The position numbers were made by a program, and so were the translations under genes. A DNA stretch of 16,622 nt from DATIHT01 sp035480415 (GTDB lineage: Bacteria; Patescibacteriota; Microgenomatia; Curtissbacterales; GWA2-41-24), in assembly GCA_035480415.1 (NCBI GenBank), contig DATIHT010000020.1, forward strand, positions 1 to 16,622. Reading direction: 5' to 3'. The notes under the pieces are model-generated. The model saw nothing but the letters and a program-made list of their open reading frames with translations, was not told the origin of the DNA and made no database searches. This document shows, in pieces, positions 12,449-16,622 of the stretch. Within the stretch, counting starts at the first letter, position 1. Each line of letters starts with the position of its first letter.

Positions 12449-12485
12449 ACTAGAGACTAGAGACTAGAGACTAGAGACTAGAGAC
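12446..12485. repeat. Heptad array TAGAGAC x5 fused to a stop codon
   Basis: Five perfect TAGAGAC copies (12451-12485) follow a partial unit TAGAC whose TAG (12446-12448) is the actual stop codon of the upstream gene. TAG recurs every 7 bp on the plus strand and also on the minus strand (CTAG is self-complementary), so all six frames are closed. This is the longest perfect array in the window. Confidence 0.92.
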
Positions 12486-12504
12486 AGATATCCTTAGGAG
12501 GAAA

Positions 12505-13200
12505 TTAATTTCCGTCCTCAAAAACGCTGATGCGGTTTTGAAAAGAAGGCTGATTCTGGAATTTTGTTGACCTCTGAATTTCTCTGACGAAAATTGTTAA
12601 GTTTTTTGTGGTTGAGCTTTTAACGTACGCATCGTATTTGTTGCCGCCCGTTATAAAGCCTATGAGCTTGTGTGCCAAATCGTCCGGGAAGGCGCCAAGA
12701 TAAGTTCCACTTTGGGTGGCGACTGAGATTGCATGGTTTTTCGGATTAATCATTAACTGGTCTCCGCAGTTTAGCGAAGCCAGAACAGAAGGCGGGGCAA
12801 GGTTTAGAAGACTCACTAGTTTGGTTTTACCAGGTTCGTCTAAAAATACTCTGGAAAGATTAACTGAGTGGACGTTTGTTTGTGTGTTGCCGTTTGAAAT
12901 ATGAATATTGTTCGGGCCGGATTTTTCCAGCTTTTCTATATTTTTAAGGGCAATGATGTTGTAGGGGTCTACTTCCAGAACTTTTTTGTAGGTCTTCTGG
13001 GCCTTTTGATAGTCACCTGTACAAGCTTGTGCGCGCGCCAGACGGTTTAGGGCCTCGGTATTGGTCTTGTCTCCTTTAAGAATCTTTTCGTTGAGTTTGA
13101 TGGCTTCCTGCCAGTTGCTGCTCAGGGCTGCCACGATTGCAGATTGTGCGAGACTTTCCTGCGATATGTGGGCGCTGGGGTCTGTTGTAGATAATTGCAT
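12505..13200 (-). CDS. TPR protein with an unidentified C-terminal domain
   Basis: A 231-residue soluble protein. Residues about 15-92 carry two tetratricopeptide repeats (NWQEAIKLNEKILKGDKTN; GDYQKAQKTYKKVLEVDPYN), a helical protein-protein interaction scaffold. After a polar linker (about 95-113) comes a beta-rich domain (about 114-212) with LNCGDQLMINPKNHAISV and GTYLGAFPDDLAHKL. This order (GD-L, N-AI-V, G-LG-P) faintly resembles HIRAN-type barrels, a weak inference. No signal peptide. The promoter TTGACG-17-TATTGT leaves a leader of about 14 nt. A perfect 14-bp palindrome (GGAAATTAATTTCC, 12500-12513) covers its stop codon. It is convergent with the one-helix protein gene across the heptad array. 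Confidence 0.82.
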   Translation of the reverse strand: MQLSTTDPSAHISQESLAQSAIVAALSSNWQEAIKLNEKILKGDKTNTEALNRLARAQACTGDYQKAQKTYKKVLEVDPYNIIALKNIEKLEKSGPNNIHISNGNTQTNVHSVNLSRVFLDEPGKTKLVSLLNLAPPSVLASLNCGDQLMINPKNHAISVATQSGTYLGAFPDDLAHKLIGFITGGNKYDAYVKSSTTKNLTIFVREIQRSTKFQNQPSFQNRISVFEDGN

Positions 13201-13220
13201 TTTCGAACTTATGATGATTC

Positions 13221-13249
13221 ACAATAGTTTAAATGAAAATTACCGTCAA
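13221..13249 (-). promoter_or_regulatory. Promoter of the TPR gene
   Basis: TTGACG (13244-13249) and TATTGT (13221-13226), read on the minus strand, are 17 bp apart. The predicted start is about 13214, 14 nt before the ATG. It is divergent from yebC. Confidence 0.5.
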
Positions 13250-13338
13250 TGGGTGAAAAAAATGAAACAATAAAAAATTTTTTGCACACAAATTGTTTTC
13301 AATACTATCATCACTTCACATAGTACAGGCTCGTAAGA

Positions 13339-13344
13339 TATAAT
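13339..13344 (+). promoter_or_regulatory. -10 box of yebC
   Basis: A perfect TATAAT ends 9 nt before the yebC ATG (13354), predicting a leader of only 2-3 nt. The -35 region is not clear. Confidence 0.55.
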
Positions 13345-13353
13345 TTCTTTGAT

Positions 13354-14097
13354 ATGAGTGGGCATTCAAAATGGTCAACAATTAAAAGGCAAAAGGGAAC
13401 AGCAGACGCAAAACGCGCGCAAGCTTTTACTAAACTTGCCATGGCTTTAACTATCGCTGTACGAGAAGGCGGCGGAGGTGACCCTGCTTCTAACTTTAAA
13501 CTCCGTTTGATTATGGACCAGGCAAGAGCTGCCAATATGCCAAAGGACAACATTGCGCGGGCAATTGACAGGGGGATTGGTAAGGGTGGGGGCGGAGAGT
13601 TGATGTCCACCGTTTATGAAGGTTATGGCCCCGGAAAGGTTGCCCTTATTGTAGAGGCGGCAACAGACAATAAGAACAGAACAACCGGTGAAGTTAAAAA
13701 TATTATCGAAAAATCTGGTGGCAGTTTTGTTAACCCAGGTACTGTTTCCTGGATGTTTACAGAAGAGGGGATAATTACGGTGCCAAAGGGTGACAGGTCA
13801 ATGGACGAATTTTTGGATTTGGCAATTGAGGCTGGTGCCGAAGATGTTGCCGATTCTGGGGATATGGTAGAAATTTACACAAAGCCCAATACGCTGGAGG
13901 GTGTAAAGCGGGTTTTGACACAAAAGGGCTTGGAAATTCAAAATGCCGAAATTTCCAAACGGGCAACAACTACTGTTGAGATTAACGATGCCGAGACTGC
14001 AAAGCGGGTTCTGGATTTAATGGAGAAGCTTGAGGATAACGATGACGTGGCGAAAGTACATTCGAATTTTGACATCCCTGAAAATTTAATGTCTTAA
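13354..14097 (+). CDS. yebC: YebC/PmpR family protein (TACO1 homologue)
   Basis: A 247-residue cytosolic protein, full length for the family. It opens with the hallmark MSGHSKWSTIKRQK, followed by DAKRAQAFTKLAMALTIAVR and a Gly-rich loop (EGGGGDP), then NMPKDNIARAIDRGIG and YEGYGPGKVALIVEA, all typical of YebC. Members were long annotated as transcription regulators. More recent work on bacterial YebC and mitochondrial TACO1 links them to relieving ribosome stalls, notably at proline-rich sequences. It has its own -10 box 9 nt before the ATG. Its stop overlaps the stop of the convergent small gene by a few bases. Confidence 0.95.
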   Translation: MSGHSKWSTIKRQKGTADAKRAQAFTKLAMALTIAVREGGGGDPASNFKLRLIMDQARAANMPKDNIARAIDRGIGKGGGGELMSTVYEGYGPGKVALIVEAATDNKNRTTGEVKNIIEKSGGSFVNPGTVSWMFTEEGIITVPKGDRSMDEFLDLAIEAGAEDVADSGDMVEIYTKPNTLEGVKRVLTQKGLEIQNAEISKRATTTVEINDAETAKRVLDLMEKLEDNDDVAKVHSNFDIPENLMS

Positions 14098-14297
14098 ACT
14101 AACTGAGTAGGATTTGTTAGTGGAAGTTCTTGCGGCTCTGGCACAAGTCGTACTGGTCTTACACCGGGATAATTAAGAAACCTAGACAATTGGCGACCTG
14201 GACTAAGATCAATTGTTCCTTCCAGGCTGCTTAATCTTGTAGCACTGGCAGATTTTTCGATTATTTCGTTTCCTCCTGAGGAAGTTTCGCATGCCAT
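14094..14297 (-). CDS. Unidentified 67-residue protein
   Basis: A small soluble Ser/Pro/Arg-rich protein (MACETSSGG at the start, PEPQELPLTN near the end) with no recognised domain. Evidence for reality is moderate: the frame fills the spacer between yebC and the next minus-strand gene, its stop overlaps the yebC stop, and a TCTAAT hexamer (14306-14311) lies 8 nt before the ATG, the same spacing as at other genes here. Without homologues it could be a chance frame. Confidence 0.5.
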   Translation of the reverse strand: MACETSSGGNEIIEKSASATRLSSLEGTIDLSPGRQLSRFLNYPGVRPVRLVPEPQELPLTNPTQLV

Positions 14298-14381
14298 AAT
14301 TTAACATTAGATCTTAATTGTGATTACCGCTTGATGTTTTCGCAGTGTGCTGATGATATTAACCTGACAGAAAAGATCTTA

Positions 14382-14852
14382 TTATCTTTCGCACTGTTTG
14401 GTCATGGTAAGTTGTTCAGTACTTTGATTCGGATGGTCTGCTGTCTGGATGTTGTAGGCAACACGGTTAGTTGCATCATATATTGACAGACCACCATTAC
14501 TTACTGAAGACGCAGCATGATCCGGATTTGCAGCCTGAAAGTTTTCAGGATTTTTCATTCGAGCTTCCAGTTCACCATCCGGTCTTGTTACAAGCAGGGT
14601 GTCACTACTAAAGTCTACTTGTGAACCATACTTTCGTTCAACGATAATCCTTGCCACATCTGTTTTTTCGGGTGATTTGCACATGCGATCTAGGAGAGTT
14701 TTGTAGTCGGGAGTACTGCTGTTGTCGGTGTTTGGTTTTGTGTCAGCTGTGCTTAGCCCGATAACACCGGCAATCGCCAGAGTGCCAACGGCAGCAGCGC
14801 CAAGAAATGCGTTGCGTAGGAATTGGGGACTTTTTCTTGTAATAGGTTGCAT
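14382..14852 (-). CDS. Unidentified secreted or membrane-anchored protein
   Basis: A 156-residue protein with a basic N-terminus (ITRKSPQFLRN) and a hydrophobic stretch at about 15-34, either a signal peptide or an anchor, then a polar Thr/Asn/Ser linker and a small outer domain. It has two cysteines, C58 and C154, that could form a disulfide. No lipobox and no recognised family. A TATAAT ends 8 nt before the ATG, predicting a leaderless mRNA. It resembles in plan the two other small exported proteins at 9090-10544 but shares no obvious sequence with them. Confidence 0.75.
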   Translation of the reverse strand: MQPITRKSPQFLRNAFLGAAAVGTLAIAGVIGLSTADTKPNTDNSSTPDYKTLLDRMCKSPEKTDVARIIVERKYGSQVDFSSDTLLVTRPDGELEARMKNPENFQAANPDHAASSVSNGGLSIYDATNRVAYNIQTADHPNQSTEQLTMTKQCER

Positions 14853-14860
14853 TAGGTTCG

Positions 14861-14866
14861 ATTATA
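14861..14866 (-). promoter_or_regulatory. -10 box of the small secreted protein gene
   Basis: A perfect TATAAT on the minus strand ends 8 nt before the ATG at 14852, the same spacing as at 2629. No clear -35. Confidence 0.55.
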
Positions 14867-14897
14867 GTTATGGGCTGATTGAAAAACAACCGGTTGA

Positions 14898-15965
14898 TTA
14901 GGCAACCAGTTTTGCTGCTCCCAAAATCTCACTGTTTTCGATTTTGGCAAAGGTAACGTTGTATTGGGGTATAAGTTTTTTTAAATATTCTCCGATTTGG
15001 TTTTCGATGTTAAACCAAAACAAACTGCCTTCCATTACAAAAATCATATCCTTTTTTTGGAACTGGGTTATTGCCGCGATTGCGCAAGCCGAAAGTTGGG
15101 CAGATTTTTTGAAAAGGTCTTTGGCTATTTGTGATACCTGACCCAGGTTTTTGTTGGCGATAGTGTTTAGTTCTGCTGTTGAGTTTATAGCTGGATAGTC
15201 TAGCATCTGGCATTCTACTATTAAATTAAACTGCTTGTACAAATAGGCACCGGCGATTTCTTTTTCCAGGAGCCAGCCGCCGGGTTTTGTGGAATTTTTA
15301 TCTATCTCTTTGGCTTCTTCGCTTATTGGAAACTTATCGAAACTTGCAGCTTCGAGATTAACAAGACTGTTTTTGTCCAAAAAGATAGCGAAGTTTACGC
15401 CGGTTCCTAGAACTCCGGCTGATACTTGATCGTAGCTGTATTTGGTCAATGCTGATAAGAGGAGGCAGATTGTGTCGTTACCAACAGAAACAGTAATTTT
15501 TCTGCCTGTTTTTTCAAAAACATATTTTTCAATTTCCACTCCGACCTTTTCCCCGTAAAGACCTTCGAGTCTATGTTCTTTGGAGGCGGAAAATAATATG
15601 CCGTCCAGTTTACCTTTTTCAAATGTCGGCTTGATTGCAAAAGTAAAGTTTAGGGCAAGAGTTTTTGTATCTTTGTTTAAGATTTTCAAAATGAATTCTA
15701 AAAAATCTTCTTTGGTGTTGAAAGGGGAAACGGGCATTTCCTGTTTATTTTTGAGAACTGTTTTCCCGCCTGCGTAGTTAACTGTTGCTTCTTTGCAGAT
15801 TGTGCCGCCGGTGACAATTACCTGAAATGTTTCGCCGTCTTTGACTAAGTTAGACTTAGGCAGTTTGTTAATAACGTAAGGGAGACTGGTTTTTTTGCCG
15901 GCATTTGCACTTTCTAATTCTTTTAAAAAGTTTGCCTGAATCTGCTTTAGGGTATCGAGATCCAT
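14898..15965 (-). CDS. Eukaryotic-type hexokinase-like sugar kinase, divergent
   Basis: A 355-residue protein with the order of motifs of the hexokinase (not ROK) family, which uses ATP to phosphorylate hexoses at C6. Seen are LPYVINKLP (28-36), the phosphate loop VTGGT (51-55), LNFTFAIKPT (105-114) in the place of the sugar-binding FTFSFP segment, GLYGEKVGVEIEKYV (135-149), the catalytic NDT (163-165, Asp164), LGTGVN (186-191) and a C-terminal MEGSLF adenosine motif. The loop's usual Asp (DxGGT) is Val51. It is about 100 residues shorter than a yeast hexokinase. It follows the GT20 gene by 17 nt; a TATATT 9 nt before the ATG may be an extra promoter. Confidence 0.8.
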   Translation of the reverse strand: MDLDTLKQIQANFLKELESANAGKKTSLPYVINKLPKSNLVKDGETFQVIVTGGTICKEATVNYAGGKTVLKNKQEMPVSPFNTKEDFLEFILKILNKDTKTLALNFTFAIKPTFEKGKLDGILFSASKEHRLEGLYGEKVGVEIEKYVFEKTGRKITVSVGNDTICLLLSALTKYSYDQVSAGVLGTGVNFAIFLDKNSLVNLEAASFDKFPISEEAKEIDKNSTKPGGWLLEKEIAGAYLYKQFNLIVECQMLDYPAINSTAELNTIANKNLGQVSQIAKDLFKKSAQLSACAIAAITQFQKKDMIFVMEGSLFWFNIENQIGEYLKKLIPQYNVTFAKIENSEILGAAKLVA

Positions 15966-15982
15966 ATGAAGATCAATATATA

Positions 15983-16622
15983 TTATGCAGTAAGTTTTGG
16001 AAAGCTGGGGATTACTATTCTATTTCTGTTTCGGATTTTGCTCATTTCTGCTTGCCATCTATTGTAATAGTGCCAGACAGTATTTTCTTCCAAAGAATGT
16101 TGAAGTCCTCTAAAGTTTCTTGCTCTAGATGGGGCATCCTGGGTTAATGCTTCATATAAGGCTGTTTCTAATTCCAATTCGTCTCTTGGGTTTACAACGA
16201 GTGCGTTTTTGCCATAGGTGTAATATGCTCCGCAAGAGCGGCTCAAGACTAAGTTTGCATCTTTTTTGTTTACCGCAATTCCTTCAGAAGGTATAAGATT
16301 TTGACCGTCCGAATAAGGTGCTACTAAAAAAGTGTCAGTTGCCATATAGTGGGCTACCAGTTCTTGTCTTGGCCACCTGCCCAAGATTGTTTCGACGGGT
16401 TTTGTGTGGAACTTTGTATTAATGCTATCGTCGGCTGCTGTTATTTCTCGGACTAATTCTTCTGTTACAGGAAGACTCATACGGCTTGGGATTGCCAGAA
16501 TTGTCATATGAACTTTATCGATAAGCTCCGGATGTTTTTCGAGAACAGTCTCGAGTGCTCTTATTGCCGCCGGAATAGCCTTGGTAACATCTGTTCTGCC
16601 TACAACTAAAATTTCGTGCTTG
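15983..16622 (-). CDS. otsA: GT20 glycosyltransferase, trehalose-6-phosphate synthase-like (5' end outside window)
   Basis: The frame is open from the right edge (16621) to the stop at 15983, giving the last 212 residues; an ATG at 16507 is internal. OtsA-type enzymes transfer glucose from a nucleotide sugar to glucose-6-phosphate. Motifs follow the family order: ILVVGRTDVTKAIPAAIRAL (like VDRLDYTKGI; the sugar-nucleotide-binding Arg and Lys are kept), MTILAIPSR, then YSDGQNLIPSEGIAV (like LRDGMNLVAKEYVA, catalytic Asp and Glu) and LVLSRSCGAYY (like LILSEFAGAA), followed by NPRDELELETAL. A non-trehalose product is possible, as GT20 also includes glucosylglycerol-phosphate synthases. It is co-directional with and upstream of the hexokinase-like gene. 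The gene symbol is tentative. Confidence 0.85.
   Translation of the reverse strand, partial: KHEILVVGRTDVTKAIPAAIRALETVLEKHPELIDKVHMTILAIPSRMSLPVTEELVREITAADDSINTKFHTKPVETILGRWPRQELVAHYMATDTFLVAPYSDGQNLIPSEGIAVNKKDANLVLSRSCGAYYTYGKNALVVNPRDELELETALYEALTQDAPSRARNFRGLQHSLEENTVWHYYNRWQAEMSKIRNRNRIVIPSFPKLTA

Noticed and set aside
12500..12513. Palindrome GGAAATTAATTTCC as a Rho-independent terminator
   Set aside because: AT-rich stem with no following T-run on either strand; it overlaps the TPR gene stop codon.
14117..14130. Shared string AGTGGAAGTTCTT at about 10875 and 14119 as a regulatory repeat
   Set aside because: Only 13 bases, one copy inside a likely coding frame, flanks unrelated; compatible with chance.

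Overview
The window is AT-rich, very densely packed bacterial chromosome using the standard code (TGA is a stop in pepA, inside ATGA overlaps). Several things point to a candidate-phylum (Patescibacteria/CPR) genome, perhaps the Microgenomates/Katanobacteria side: genes are short, spacers are tiny, Shine-Dalgarno sequences are nearly absent, the tRNA lacks an encoded CCA, many small one-helix secreted proteins are unrecognised, and LCP/LytR_C, Lgt-like and hexokinase-fold proteins are divergent. This placement is an inference from gene style, not from a marker phylogeny.

Layout. 1-141: a minus-strand tRNA-Leu(CAA) and the first codons of a minus-strand gene leaving the left edge. 196-2587: tightly overlapping pepA - unknown - efp operon. 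2629-4012: a HExxH putative metalloprotein, convergent with a YdjM-like membrane hydrolase. 4117-5823: an envelope/regulator cluster of a degenerate Lgt-like membrane protein, a DksA/TraR-type zinc-finger protein and lspA. 5844-9055: an unknown protein, an RluA/RluD-type pseudouridine synthase and a KefB-type cation/proton antiporter with a C-terminal NAD-binding domain. 9090-10544: two minus-strand membrane-anchored or secreted proteins. 10663-12448: a 46-residue lysine-rich protein missed by usual length cut-offs, a degenerate LCP-LytR_C envelope protein and a one-helix Gln/Pro/Glu-rich protein. 12505-14852: a minus-strand TPR protein, plus-strand yebC, then two small minus-strand proteins. 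14898-16622: a two-gene minus-strand sugar unit, a GT20 (trehalose-6-phosphate synthase-like) gene cut by the right edge followed by a hexokinase-fold protein.

How genes fit together. EF-P and YebC are both translation factors linked to stalling at proline-rich stretches. The Lgt-like protein, LspA and a lipobox-bearing protein belong to the lipoprotein theme. Hexokinase makes glucose-6-phosphate, the acceptor of OtsA-type GT20 enzymes.

Non-coding structure is the most striking part. (i) Five spacers or gene ends carry tandem heptanucleotide arrays. Each family contains a stop triplet, so at 7-bp spacing an array closes all three frames on at least one strand. (ii) lspA and rluD each carry an in-frame pair of back-to-back odd palindromes with the same geometry (14-15 bp stem, 5-nt loop) but unrelated sequence. 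(iii) Many genes have a -10 hexamer 5-9 nt before the start codon, implying leaderless or almost leaderless mRNAs. There is no gene-free stretch over 300 bases; the longest spacers (about 153 nt at 13201-13353 and 136 nt at 10804-10939) hold promoters, a heptad array and a possible structured leader. I saw no rRNA, CRISPR array, insertion sequence or convincing Rho-independent terminator.
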